This document shows, piece after piece, positions 33,402 through 42,203 of a stretch of DNA of 64,000 bases. The stretch is from Lapidilactobacillus achengensis (GTDB taxonomy: Bacteria > Bacillota > Bacilli > Lactobacillales > Lactobacillaceae), in NCBI RefSeq assembly GCF_003946655.1, contig NZ_RHOV01000009.1, positions 24,908 to 88,907 of the forward strand. Direction: 5' to 3'. The notes under the pieces are model-generated. The model had not been told where the DNA came from. It worked only from the letters and a program-made list of their open reading frames with translations, and ran no database searches. A program made the position numbers and the translations under genes. Each line of letters opens with the position of its first letter. The first letter of the stretch is position 1.

Positions 33402-36365
33402 ATGGAAAAAGGGCTTTATGAGCGTTTGATTGATCAGCGCTTAGCGACAATTTTGCAGACGTTAACGGATGACGTCACTCGGGCCAAGGTAGACGACAGT
33501 GAATTGCCGTTTTATTTGGCGGATCAATTGAAACGCTTGGCTTTGGCCCATTTTCTTGATGAGAAAACGGCGGAGCAGATTCCCGATTTTAATCGGTTGG
33601 TTGAATTGTTGCGGGCAGATGGATCCTTGTCCACTACAAAGGATGAAGAATTGCTGCTCACAGAAATTCGCGCGCAAAAGACTGCGGCGCAAATTGTGCC
33701 AGAAACAAAATTAGTGGAACCGACGCTGTTTACTGGTCGGAGCTCGAAGAATTTTCCTAGTTTGGCCAGCGAATTTAATAAAGAAATCCGCTCCAGTAAT
33801 GAGATTGATTTGATCGTGTCGTTTATCAAAGTTGGCGGAATTAACACCATTTATGAAAGCTTGAAGACCTTTACGGAAAACGGGGGACAACTCCGGATTT
33901 TGACGACCACTTACATGGGGGCCTCCGACGCCAAGGCCATTCAGCGCCTGGCGCAACTGCCCAATACGCAGGTGAAGGTTTCCTACGATACGAAGGCGAT
34001 TCGTTTACATGCTAAAACTTATATTTTCCAACGGGCGACCGGCTTTTCCACGGCTTATATTGGCTCGTCTAATATCTCCAATGCGGCGCTGACTTCCGGC
34101 CGAGAATGGAATGTTAAAGTCACCAACGCGCGCTTGCCTGAATTGTACAAGCAACTCATTAGTGAGTTTGACTTGTTTTGGAATTCGTCGGATTTTGAGC
34201 GTTATGATCCACAACAAGATTTCCCCCGCTTGGATCAGGAATTGGGGACGGCTCAGCTAACGCCCGGAACGGCTTTGCCCCTGGCTTATTTCGACATTAA
34301 GCCCTATCCTTATCAGCAGAAAATTCTCGATGAATTGTCGAATAAGCGCAAAAATGGGGTGAACCGCAATCTGGTGGTAATGGCCACCGGCACGGGCAAA
34401 ACGATTGTCGCGGCGCTGGACTTCAAGCGGTTTTTTCGGGATAACCCGCAGGCTAAACTGCTGTTTATTGCCCATACCGTTGAAATTACGCAGCAAGCTT
34501 TGGCGACTTTCCGCCAAGTGTTGCAGGATCAAAACTTTGGTAGCTTGCTGGATGGCATCAATAAGCCGGCCAGTTTGACCCATGTATTCGCGACGATTCA
34601 GACCTTTCGCAAACTCGTGGCTGATTTTCCGGCGGATTATTATCATTACATTATTATTGACGAGGCCCATCACACCGGCGCCCCTACTTATTGGCAAACC
34701 TTGGATCAGCTCCAACCACAAATTCTGCTGGGTCTGACTGCGACACCAGATCGGATGGATGGCTTCGATATTTTGGGCCATTTCGACCAACAAATCTCCG
34801 CCGAACTCAATCTGTTTGACGCGATTGAGCAAGAGTATTTGGCGCCGTTTCAGTATTTCGGAATTTCTGATAGCGTCGATTTAGCCCAAATTGAATTTCA
34901 TGCTGGCGATTATGATTTGCCGGCACTTTCGCAAGCTCTGTCCAACGAAAATCGCTTAAACACGATTTTCGCGGCCCTGGAACGCTATGGCCTGGCCACA
35001 AACCAGATTAAAGCGATCGGTTTCTGTGTCGATCAAGACCACGCTAAATATATGGCCGCCAAATTTACAGAGCGCGGCATCCCGGCGACCTATTTGATCA
35101 GCGCCGAATCTGAGCGCCGGGCTGAAGTACGCCGCGCACTACAAAGTGGGCAGGTCAACTTTGTTTTCACTGTGAATATGTATAACGAAGGCGTCGATTT
35201 CCCTGAGGTCAACACCGTGCTGTTCCTGCGGCCAACCCAGTCGAAGACAATTTTCCTGCAACAATTAGGTCGGGGCTTGCGCCGAGCGGAAGGCAAAGAT
35301 TTCTTAACCGTCCTCGACTTTATCGGTGGCCAAAATAAAAAGTATAATTTCCAGACCAAGTTCAAAGCACTGATTCGCAAAGGCACCGTGCGGGCAGCGG
35401 TGGAAAACGACTTTCCCTATGTTCCTGCCGGATCGGTTGTGCAATTGGAGCGGGTGGCCAAGGAAACCGTCCTCCAAAATTTGCGCCAACAAGCTACAGG
35501 CAAGAAATGGTTCCAAAATGAGGTCCGCGAATTTCAGGATTCTTACGAACTAGCGCCAACATTAGCCAATCTGGTGGCCAAACTCGACGTCACACCAACC
35601 GAGATTTATACCGAGTTGTTGGACAAGAACACCACCTTAACTGATCTGCGGCAAGGGCCCCAAGCGCAAAGTGCCAACTATGCCTACGCCTTCAAGAACC
35701 TCGCGCCCAATAACAATAAGCATGTGTTTAAATTGTTGTTGAAGCCAGACCCCGCGCGCCTATCGGATCAAGATTATCGCTATTTATATGCCACTTTTTT
35801 CTCAGGAATTAAAAAAGGGACCGACAAATTCGTGGAAGTCCGTCAATTTCTGGCACAACCGAATGCCGCTTTACAGGCTGAACTTCAGGAATTAATTACC
35901 TATAAACAGCAACATGATTATTTGGAAGACAGCGTCGATGAGCACGGCTTCGTCAAATATGGCACCTATACCAACGCCCAAATTATGGCGCATTTGCCCG
36001 GGATGGAGCGAACTTTTGTCAACACATCCGGCGTGCTCAACGTCAAGGCCCGCAACAGCGAAGTCCTCTTCGTCACCCTGGAGAAGAGCGAACAAGACTA
36101 CTCACCATTGACCATGTACCAAGACTTCCTGATCAACCGCCACGAGCTCCACTGGGAAGGCCCCCACAACCGCGGCAATAAATACGCCCAAGAACTGGCT
36201 AGCCGCGACGCCATCCTCCTCTTCATTCGCAAAAATAAACGCAGCACCAACTATTACTACCTCGGTGCCGTCCAACCCGGTACCATCACCGGTGCCAACC
36301 CCATCCAAACTAACTTTACTGTCAATGAAGACATCCCTGGACAAATTTATCAAGAGCTGGTGTGA
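33402..36365 (+). CDS. PLD nuclease-SF2 helicase-DUF3427 protein
   Basis: 987 residues from ATG at 33402 with AGGTGG 8 nt upstream; a GTG at 33390 is unlikely. Domain order: helical N-terminus; phospholipase-D-type nuclease with His203-x-Lys205 (LHAKTYIF) and GSSNISNAAL; SF2 helicase with Walker A TGTGKT near 329-334, DEAH at 420-423, LGLTATPDR and QLGRGLRRAEG; then a C-terminal DUF3427 region. Such proteins resemble DEAD/DEAH restriction-like enzymes and sit near defence genes in many genomes, but their role is not settled. The last 36 codons are duplicated downstream at 37232. Confidence 0.88.
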   Translation: MEKGLYERLIDQRLATILQTLTDDVTRAKVDDSELPFYLADQLKRLALAHFLDEKTAEQIPDFNRLVELLRADGSLSTTKDEELLLTEIRAQKTAAQIVPETKLVEPTLFTGRSSKNFPSLASEFNKEIRSSNEIDLIVSFIKVGGINTIYESLKTFTENGGQLRILTTTYMGASDAKAIQRLAQLPNTQVKVSYDTKAIRLHAKTYIFQRATGFSTAYIGSSNISNAALTSGREWNVKVTNARLPELYKQLISEFDLFWNSSDFERYDPQQDFPRLDQELGTAQLTPGTALPLAYFDIKPYPYQQKILDELSNKRKNGVNRNLVVMATGTGKTIVAALDFKRFFRDNPQAKLLFIAHTVEITQQALATFRQVLQDQNFGSLLDGINKPASLTHVFATIQTFRKLVADFPADYYHYIIIDEAHHTGAPTYWQTLDQLQPQILLGLTATPDRMDGFDILGHFDQQISAELNLFDAIEQEYLAPFQYFGISDSVDLAQIEFHAGDYDLPALSQALSNENRLNTIFAALERYGLATNQIKAIGFCVDQDHAKYMAAKFTERGIPATYLISAESERRAEVRRALQSGQVNFVFTVNMYNEGVDFPEVNTVLFLRPTQSKTIFLQQLGRGLRRAEGKDFLTVLDFIGGQNKKYNFQTKFKALIRKGTVRAAVENDFPYVPAGSVVQLERVAKETVLQNLRQQATGKKWFQNEVREFQDSYELAPTLANLVAKLDVTPTEIYTELLDKNTTLTDLRQGPQAQSANYAYAFKNLAPNNNKHVFKLLLKPDPARLSDQDYRYLYATFFSGIKKGTDKFVEVRQFLAQPNAALQAELQELITYKQQHDYLEDSVDEHGFVKYGTYTNAQIMAHLPGMERTFVNTSGVLNVKARNSEVLFVTLEKSEQDYSPLTMYQDFLINRHELHWEGPHNRGNKYAQELASRDAILLFIRKNKRSTNYYYLGAVQPGTITGANPIQTNFTVNEDIPGQIYQELV

Positions 36366-36431
36366 GGTGCGTCGGGGTAGGGCGGGGAATTGACTGGGTA
36401 AGCGGGAGATAAGTGCGGTTTTATCGGTGGG

Positions 36432-36478
36432 TTATCGCTCATTTATCGCTTGGGGAGTGAGCGATAAATGAGCGATAA
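36432..36478 (+). terminator. Long hairpin after the helicase gene
   Basis: A perfect 19-bp stem (36432-36450 with 36460-36478; TTATCGCTCATTTATCGCT) with a 9-nt loop. It may end helicase transcription or protect the 3' end, but no T-run follows. The stem is identical in the duplicate at 37402-37447, where only the loop differs. Confidence 0.6.
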
Positions 36479-36584
36479 AGATGGAAATGATCTATAGAAT
36501 GGTCAAGAATATAAAAATTTAGAAAGTTCAAGCCGAAAACAGCCTTTCTGATAACCAGTTTTTGAAATAAGAATGAATTTTGGG

Positions 36585-36618
36585 CAAAAAAAGAAAGCCG
36601 GAAGCATCCGACTTTCTT
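36585..36618 (-). terminator. Terminator after the immunity-like gene
   Basis: On the minus strand AAGAAAG and CTTTCTT with inner CGGA/TCCG, followed by T7. A matching copy is at 37546-37579. Confidence 0.78.
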
Positions 36619-36677
36619 GAACGTACACCGAAGTGACACGCCCTTATGCCTGCTTTACACACTAACTAAATCGCCGG

Positions 36678-36992
36678 TTAGTAATTCCAGAAGTAGATGT
36701 TGTCCCACTGTTCAAACATCGTCTTGCCATCCAAGAAGGGTAATCTCAGAAACTCAGCCACTGTTTTGGCTTTGAAACTCAGCGGGTATTGGCACTCTTT
36801 GTGATTCGGCCAACCACCAGCTTCATAGTACGGATCGGGATCTGCAATCAACATACCATCTGTGTACATTTCGAGGAGATAATCGTGATTCTTGTAGGTA
36901 AAGTACAACACTTGATTCTCATCCAGAAGATCAAGGAATAAATCCTTGGTCAGGTCGTCAACCCAATCGCGGGGTTCGTCAGCTTTATTCAT
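36678..36992 (-). CDS. Probable immunity protein of a polymorphic-toxin pair
   Basis: 104 residues, acidic and rich in Asp and aromatic residues, without signal peptide. It follows the toxin-like gene with an 8-nt overlap. The order of short toxin domain then small acidic partner is typical for contact-dependent toxin/immunity cassettes. I do not recognise the family by motif. A ribosome-binding site (AAGGAGTATC) precedes the ATG. Role is inferred from context. Confidence 0.5.
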   Translation of the reverse strand: MNKADEPRDWVDDLTKDLFLDLLDENQVLYFTYKNHDYLLEMYTDGMLIADPDPYYEAGGWPNHKECQYPLSFKAKTVAEFLRLPFLDGKTMFEQWDNIYFWNY

Positions 36993-37230
36993 CTTGATAC
37001 TCCTTCCATATTCGTTTCACCTTGTTGATATACATCTGATCTGACCGTGTCAATTTGATTTGAAATTTCACGTGGTGACTCGTGACATCACCTTCGTGCA
37101 CGTGGGGTATTTGGCCCATGTGTTTGTGATCCAAATCTATTTGTCTACAAATTCTGCCGTCTGTCGCGTAAAATACAATTGACTTTAGTTTATTTCCTGC
37201 TGCAACTAGGACATACACCTGAAAATCCAC
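36985..37230 (-). pseudogene. Polymorphic-toxin C-terminal domain, probably 5'-truncated
   Basis: 81 residues from a GTG lying at the border of the duplicated segment. The core FYATDGRICRQIDLDH followed by KHMGQIPHVHEGD matches the conserved pattern of a polymorphic-toxin C-terminal domain (R-Q-I-D-x-D-H...PHxH) seen at the ends of long secreted toxins. No secretion domain precedes it; the sequence upstream is the antisense of the helicase 3' end. It may be an orphan toxin tip captured with its immunity gene, or a short free toxin. Catalytic type is not known to me. Confidence 0.55.
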
Positions 37231-37231
37231 C

Positions 37232-37615
37232 CTTTACTACCTCGGCGCCGTCCAACCAGGCACCATCACTGGCGCCAATCCCATCCAAACAACTTCACCG
37301 TCAACGAAGACATCCCCGGACAAATTTATCAAGAACTGGTGTGAGGTGAGTCGGGGGTAGGGCGGGGAAGTGGCTGGGTAAGAGGGAGGAAAAGCGCGGT
37401 TTTATCGCTCATTTATCGCTCGGGAGTGAGCGATAAATGAGCGATAAAGATGGAAATGATCTATAGAATGGTCAAGCATATAATGATTTAGGAAGTCCTA
37501 GTGAAGAATCACTACTGATTTTTTGAAATGAAAATGATTTATAAGCAAAAAAGGAAAGCCGGAAACATCCGACTTTCCTGAGCGTACACCGAAGTGATAC
37601 ACCCTTATCCGATTC
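37232..37615 (+). repeat. Right copy of the duplication, decayed
   Basis: Repeats the helicase 3' end (TACTACCTCGG...AAGAACTGGTGTGAGG) plus downstream hairpins. A frame-breaking deletion near 37290 (CAAACAACTTC against CAAACTAACTTT) shows it is not coding. The 19-bp stem persists at 37402-37420/37429-37447 and the terminator at 37546-37579. Confidence 0.85.
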
Positions 37616-38155
37616 CACTTTAACATTTCATTGAATCGAATTCAACTAATGGATTTATAAATAGGCAACTATTCGGCTAGGAAATCCCAGTGCCCCCTGG
37701 TTTTTTGGTTGAGAGTTCATCCCGGCCAATTGACCCTATCTTGGTCTTGAAACACGCTTTTTATCAGCTTCGGATTCCCATTTGATTTGTTTTAGTACTC
37801 TCTGGAAATTAAAGCAGTGAAACCACCATTTACACTTGTGTAAAAATGTAAACACTTAAGCTTTCTCCAGAAGCTAGAAACAGTAAAAAGCTGTAATCCA
37901 TCCATGCAGTCGCAATCTGCCGGTGTTTTCTCAACTTGAATGAATCCACCGCAACAATCCTAATCTTACGTTTCTCAAACCCAACGTCAAATAAATTAAG
38001 GAAGTAAGCTATCGTTGCTTCCGCTAGCAATTCAATCTTTTTGTCGGAAATATTGAAGTTTCCCTCATTTCTTGATCCCCATCAATTATTCCCGCCGCGA
38101 TTCGCGGTAGACTTGGTTCATCAAGTTAAGGAATAACAGTGATGGGGTGTTTTTT
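37616..38155. other. Unassigned region before the P-type ATPase
   Basis: AT-rich stretch of about 540 bp. A minus-strand frame of 66-84 codons (37830-38081) has no ribosome-binding site and no family I know. Other short frames are broken by stops. It may be remnants of acquired DNA next to the toxin pair. CCGCGATTCGCGG at 38094-38106 is a small palindrome upstream of the ATPase gene. Confidence 0.35.
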
Positions 38156-40072
38156 ATGAAATTTCAGATGTTTGTGCAGAAGCACAGTAAACAGATTACG
38201 TGGACGCTGGGCGGGTTGATCGCGGCGGCGTTGGTGAGTCAGTATTTGTTGCATTGGCTGATTTTGGCGGATGTGTTGATGGCGATCGGTGGGGTGATCG
38301 GCGCGGTGCCGATCATGATCCACGCTTATCAGGCGCTGCGGGTCAAGGTGGTCAGTATTGAATTGTTGGTCAGCGTGGCGGTGATCGGGGCCTTTGTGAT
38401 CGGTGAATATAATGAGGCCGCGGTGGTGACGTTCCTATTTCTCTTCGGGGAGATTTTGGAGCAGCGGACTTTGGACAAGACGCGGGCGTCGATCAAGTCG
38501 TTGACGGAAATGACGCCCACGACGGCGCTGGTGGTGCAAGCTAACGGCGATGTGGCCGAAGTCGATGTGGATGATGTGGATGTGGACGACGAGGTTTTGG
38601 TCAAAACAGGCGCGGCGATCCCCGTTGATGGGGTGGTTGTGGCCGGGACAGGTTACGCGGATGAAGCGGCGGTCACCGGTGAATCCCGTGCGGTCAAAAA
38701 GTCGCAAAATGACCAGGTCTTCTCAGGGACCATGTTGAGCGATGGCTATTTACACGTGAAGGCGACCAAAGTAGGCGATGACACGACTTTCGCGAAAATC
38801 ATCGAGTTGGTTGAGGACGCGCAGGACACGAAATCCCACGCGGAGAAATTTATTGATCGTTTTTCGAAATACTACACACCGGCTGTTTTGGTGATCGCCT
38901 TCGTTGTTGGGCTGATCTCACGGGATTTCCGGCTGGCGATCACGGTGTTGGTGCTGGGTTGCCCTGGTGCTTTGGTGATCGGCGCGCCGGTGTCCAATGT
39001 GGCTGGGATCGGCAATGGCGCCAAGCGAGGGATCTTGATCAAGGGCGGCGAGGCGATGGATACTTTCGCCCACGTGGATACCTTCGTTTTCGACAAGACC
39101 GGCACGCTGACGACGGGGAAAACCGCCGTTTCCGCGGTGAAAACTTATGATGTGGACAAGGCGACTTTGCTGGGCTTAGCGGCGAAGGTGGAAACTTTAT
39201 CCGATCATCCTTTAGGTCGGGCCGTGGTAGCGGAAGCCCAAGCGGACCAGGTGGACTTGGCCAGCTTAGCGATCAGCGCCAACCAAACGATCAAGGGTCA
39301 AGGCATCAGCGCCATCGTTGCTGGCAAAAAAGTTTTGGTCGGCAATGGCAAGTTGATGGCGGCGAACCAGGTGATTTTATCGGCGGCGGCGCAAGCGGAT
39401 CTGACTGCTTTGCAACAAACCGGTAGCTCGACGATGATCGTGGCGATCGATGGGGTCGTCGCTGGCTTGATCGGCGTTTCCGATATTATCCGGCCAGAAG
39501 TCGCGGCGCAATTAGCGGCCTTGAAAGCGGCGGGCGCCAAGCATTTGGTCATGTTGACCGGCGACAATCAGGTCACGGCGGATTATGTAGCGCGGCAGTT
39601 GGGAATCGATGAGGTCCACGCTGAACTTTTGCCGGACGAGAAGGTCAAATTTGTCAAGCAATTTCAGGCGCAAGGGCGTAAAGTGGCCTTTGTCGGCGAT
39701 GGCATCAACGACAGTCCTTCGCTGGCCACGGCGGATATTGGCATCGCCATGGGCAGCGGCACCGATGTCGCCATCGAAACGTCCGACGTGGTGTTGATGA
39801 ATTCCAGTTTTGAAGCGCTGGTCCACGCGTTCCGGTTGGCGAAGAAAACCGTCCTGAACACCAAAGAGAACGTCTTTATCGCCATTGCGGTGGTCGCGTT
39901 CCTGCTGTTAGGGCTGATCGCCGGCTTCATCTACATGGCCAGCGGCATGTTCGTTCACGAAGCCAGCATCCTGGTCGTCATCTTCAACGCCATGCGCCTG
40001 TTGAACTTCGGCGGCAAGCGCCATCCCAACCAACCTACCACAACGCAAAGTGGCAAGTTGGTCGAAGAGTGA
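38156..40072 (+). CDS. P1B-type heavy-metal P-type ATPase with CPG motif
   Basis: 638 residues from ATG at 38156. P-type ATPase marks: TGESRAV in the actuator domain, CPGAL at 269-273 in the ion-path helix, phosphorylated Asp313 in DKTGTLT, HPLG in the nucleotide domain, MLTGDN and GDGINDSP. There is no N-terminal metal-binding domain. The ion-path motif is CPG, not the CPC of Cu/Cd/Zn pumps. A separate HMA protein follows 470 bp later and Dps after that, hinting at a metal or oxidative-stress role. The exact ion is unclear. Confidence 0.88.
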   Translation: MKFQMFVQKHSKQITWTLGGLIAAALVSQYLLHWLILADVLMAIGGVIGAVPIMIHAYQALRVKVVSIELLVSVAVIGAFVIGEYNEAAVVTFLFLFGEILEQRTLDKTRASIKSLTEMTPTTALVVQANGDVAEVDVDDVDVDDEVLVKTGAAIPVDGVVVAGTGYADEAAVTGESRAVKKSQNDQVFSGTMLSDGYLHVKATKVGDDTTFAKIIELVEDAQDTKSHAEKFIDRFSKYYTPAVLVIAFVVGLISRDFRLAITVLVLGCPGALVIGAPVSNVAGIGNGAKRGILIKGGEAMDTFAHVDTFVFDKTGTLTTGKTAVSAVKTYDVDKATLLGLAAKVETLSDHPLGRAVVAEAQADQVDLASLAISANQTIKGQGISAIVAGKKVLVGNGKLMAANQVILSAAAQADLTALQQTGSSTMIVAIDGVVAGLIGVSDIIRPEVAAQLAALKAAGAKHLVMLTGDNQVTADYVARQLGIDEVHAELLPDEKVKFVKQFQAQGRKVAFVGDGINDSPSLATADIGIAMGSGTDVAIETSDVVLMNSSFEALVHAFRLAKKTVLNTKENVFIAIAVVAFLLLGLIAGFIYMASGMFVHEASILVVIFNAMRLLNFGGKRHPNQPTTTQSGKLVEE

Positions 40073-40176
40073 GTGATTAGCGTTAGGAAAATGCAGGGTC
40101 AGCAGACTGGAAAAAGGTTCTCGTGACCAGCCAGCTACACTAAAGAATCGGTTCAAAAGCGTCTAGAATTAGTTGT

Positions 40177-40205
40177 CACTCTCGAATTTTGAGAGTGATT
40201 TTTTT
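40177..40205 (+). terminator. Terminator after the P-type ATPase gene
   Basis: CACTCTC and GAGAGTG with a 7-nt loop, followed by ATTTTTTT. Confidence 0.9.
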
Positions 40206-40208
40206 GAT

Positions 40209-40325
40209 GAGAGTGCGGAGCGCAACGGGTTGGCTTGAAGCATTAGCCTATCGATGGCTTCGGAAGCTGCATTTTGCTTCTGAGACGATAACGTAGCTAA
40301 GCACAGAAGTCAGTTGGGTGGGATG
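40209..40325 (-). repeat. SR-A copy after the ATPase terminator
   Basis: Reverse-orientation SR-A starting GAGTGCGGAGCGCAACGGG and carrying GCATTAGCCTA and CGTAGCTAAGC as the constant strands. The left arm is degraded (CAGTTGGGTGGG), so the outer stem is incomplete. Confidence 0.75.
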
Positions 40326-40544
40326 GGCTTTTTATTGTAGCGCCTGCACGTGATTTCGAAGCAAAAGGGTGTCAGATTGGCGTCAGGGGGATAAAATTAT
40401 CGGCATTATCCGGCATTTCGGTAACGCACGCATTATCTTTTTATGTTTATTTCCGAAAGTTCTCGCAACTTGACGGCGGTCAATTTTTTATTCGCCGCCA
40501 GCGCCTATACTAGGGTCATCAGTTAAAGAAAGGATGTTTTAAAA
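40326..40544. promoter_or_regulatory. Upstream region of the HMA gene
   Basis: Holds TATACT (40506-40511) as a likely -10 and the inverted repeat GGCGG/CCGCC (40475-40479, 40495-40499) just before it, a possible operator. The CopY-type TACAnnTGTA box is absent. Confidence 0.4.
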
Positions 40545-40781
40545 ATGGCAGTCAATCAAAAGGTTACCTTACAATTAGATGCACTAACTTGCCCCTCATG
40601 TTTAACTAAAATCGAAGGTGGCGTCAAGGCGTTGCCAGGCGTCGACTCAGTCAAAGTGTTGTTCAATGCCGGCAAAGTCAAGGCGGAGATCGACAACACG
40701 CAGGTCAGCGCTGATGATCTGAAAAATACCGTTACGAAGTTGGGCTATGAGGTTGAGCAGGTCAAAGTTAAAGATCTTTAG
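40545..40781 (+). CDS. Heavy-metal-associated (HMA) domain protein
   Basis: 78 residues with an HMA fold: LDALTCPSCLTKIEGGVKALPGV contains the CxxC metal site at Cys17-Cys20, followed by VKVLFNAGKVKAEID and ADDLKNTVTKLGYEVE. It looks like a free metal chaperone that could deliver metal to the P-type ATPase, which lacks its own HMA domain. AAAGGATG is the ribosome-binding site. Copper is usual for MxCxxC members, but here Thr replaces the typical Met-x, so the ion is open. Confidence 0.85.
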   Translation: MAVNQKVTLQLDALTCPSCLTKIEGGVKALPGVDSVKVLFNAGKVKAEIDNTQVSADDLKNTVTKLGYEVEQVKVKDL

Positions 40782-40795
40782 GCTGAGAGTTGCTT

Positions 40796-40938
40796 GATTG
40801 CAGGTTCTAGTGGGGGTTGCTAGGCAGAATTGAGCTTATCTGCAATTGACACGAAGGATTTAACGAAGTGCTTTCGCAAGATTGAGGTCAAACAATTGCC
40901 CTCGTTTGGGGTGGTACGGCAATGCCAACGGATTCGGA
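40796..40938 (+). repeat. SR-B copy without its three-way junction
   Basis: GATTGCAGGTTCTAGTGGG joins straight to GGTTGCTAGGCAG and then the normal CTGCAAT closing strand and tail. The entire P1/P2/P3 block, about 165-180 bp in other copies, is missing with a clean junction. It is followed at once by SR-C. Confidence 0.8.
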
Positions 40939-40940
40939 TT

Positions 40941-41145
40941 AGTTGGTTCGTACAGTTTGCATTGATTGAACATCCTTACCTGTCCCCTAAACAATCCTTG
41001 AGTGGCGACCGACCGGTTCGGTTGATTCACCGAGAACTAGGTTCGTTCATCAGACAAACTGTACCGGTGTCGCCAATTTAAAGCTTGTAACCACTAACCA
41101 CGGCTGTCAATTGCGTGGTTCCTCATCAAATGACCAAACCCTTTT
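40941..41145 (+). repeat. SR-C leader only
   Basis: Matches the SR-C leader from GGTTCGTACAGTTTGC to CCTCATCAAATGACC and stops before GTTGAGCGGC. No junction part. It lies directly upstream of dps. Confidence 0.75.
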
Positions 41146-41190
41146 TTCAATAGTTAACAAGATCAACCAAAAATCACGGAGGTAAACATC

Positions 41191-41748
41191 ATGACAAATC
41201 CAGAAATCGAAGCAAAGTACCAAGCAGAGTTGAAACAGGCCGACATCGACCACCACAAGCCCACGGCCGGAGCGATGATCGGACACATCGTCGCCAATAT
41301 GTGGTATTTCGACGTGAAGTTGCATCAAGCACTCTGGTTCGTTAAAGGACCACAAGCCTTGCAACTTCAAGGTTTTTACCGGGAACTGATTGCCGAGAAT
41401 CGCCAGCAATTGGACGAGTTAGGCGAGCTGCTCTTGGATGAGAATCAATTGCCGCCAGCAACCGTGGCGGAATACACCCAGTACACCAAAATGAGCGAAG
41501 ACGCCCGGCTGAAATATGTGAGCGCGGCGGAATTGGTCGCGGAAACGGCGCAGGACTACACCACAGCCAATCTGTTCATTGACCGAGCAATTATTTTGGC
41601 GCAGCGGGAGAACCGCCCGGCGTTGGCCGCTTTCATGACTAGCTTGCGCGGAGCTAATAATCGGCGGACGCGGCAGTTACAAGCGCTCCTGGGCAAAACA
41701 GCTTGGGAAGGCTTGGTCGAAGAAGACGACGATGAGGATGATGACTAG
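41191..41748 (+). CDS. dps: Dps-family ferritin-like protein
   Basis: 185 residues with ACGGAGG upstream. The Dps/DNA-starvation fold is seen from HHKPTAGAMIGHIVANMWYFDVKLHQALWFVKG (with ferroxidase His) through a four-helix bundle. It ends in an extra acidic tail EEDDDEDDD rather than the basic DNA-binding tail of E. coli Dps. Likely a 12-mer that stores iron and quenches peroxide. It follows metal-pump and HMA genes but is separated from them by SR remnants. Confidence 0.85.
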   Translation: MTNPEIEAKYQAELKQADIDHHKPTAGAMIGHIVANMWYFDVKLHQALWFVKGPQALQLQGFYRELIAENRQQLDELGELLLDENQLPPATVAEYTQYTKMSEDARLKYVSAAELVAETAQDYTTANLFIDRAIILAQRENRPALAAFMTSLRGANNRRTRQLQALLGKTAWEGLVEEDDDEDDD

Positions 41749-41782
41749 GCTAAACCACGGTTTTCATTAGTTTTCGGCGCAG

Positions 41783-41866
41783 ACTGATTGTTGAGAAAAT
41801 GAGCGTCATCACCACTTTCCTCCCCCTTAAATGGTGGTTGGCGCCGAAGATTTTCCAACAATCAGG
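41783..41866. repeat. Large imperfect inverted repeat after dps
   Basis: CTGATTGTTG plus GAAAAT on the left matches ATTTTC plus CAACAATCAG on the right, with inner CCACTTT/AAATGGTGG. It could be an RNA stem at the end of the dps transcript. Confidence 0.6.
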
Positions 41867-41921
41867 ACAGAACTTCCTCAATTTTCAAATCATTTCCCCC
41901 AAGAATGATTTCCTCCTGAAA

Positions 41922-41953
41922 AACAGTTGATCCCGTTGATCAACTGTTTTTTT
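41922..41953 (+). terminator. Terminator downstream of dps
   Basis: AACAGTTGATC and GATCAACTGTT with a 5-nt loop, then T7. Confidence 0.9.
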
Positions 41954-42099
41954 GTTGGCCTTGGCTTTGGAAATTGTCGCAGGGCAGTTATTCAATCGCG
42001 CCGAAAATTCCGGGGAAAACACAAAAAACTCCCTCTCAGGACCGCCCGGCGTTGATTATTTGCTGGTCGACCTAAGAAGGAGGTTTGCCTTTCTATTTA

Positions 42100-42200
42100 A
42101 ATGGGCTACGCCCGACAGACTGCTGTGCTTAGCTACGCGATGGCTCTGGAAACAAAGTCCGGCTCCCAAATAATTGCTAGACCAATGCACAGGAACTCCC
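42100..42200 (+). repeat. Degenerate SR-A remnant
   Basis: GTGCTTAGCTACGCGATGG and TTGCTAGACCAATGCAC preserve the constant strands; outer arms are lost. It merges directly into SR-C. Confidence 0.6.
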
Positions 42201-42203
42201 CGG

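Larger units (their letters stand above)
36256..36650 (+). repeat. Left copy of a 0.39-kb duplication
   Basis: Covers the last 35 codons of the helicase gene and about 285 bp behind it, matched with roughly 85-90% identity by 37232-37615. The two copies bracket the toxin/immunity-like pair on the minus strand. Confidence 0.85.

Noticed and set aside
37830..38030. 66-codon minus-strand ORF
   Set aside because: No ribosome-binding site, TTG start only, no recognised family, and it lies in decayed AT-rich DNA.
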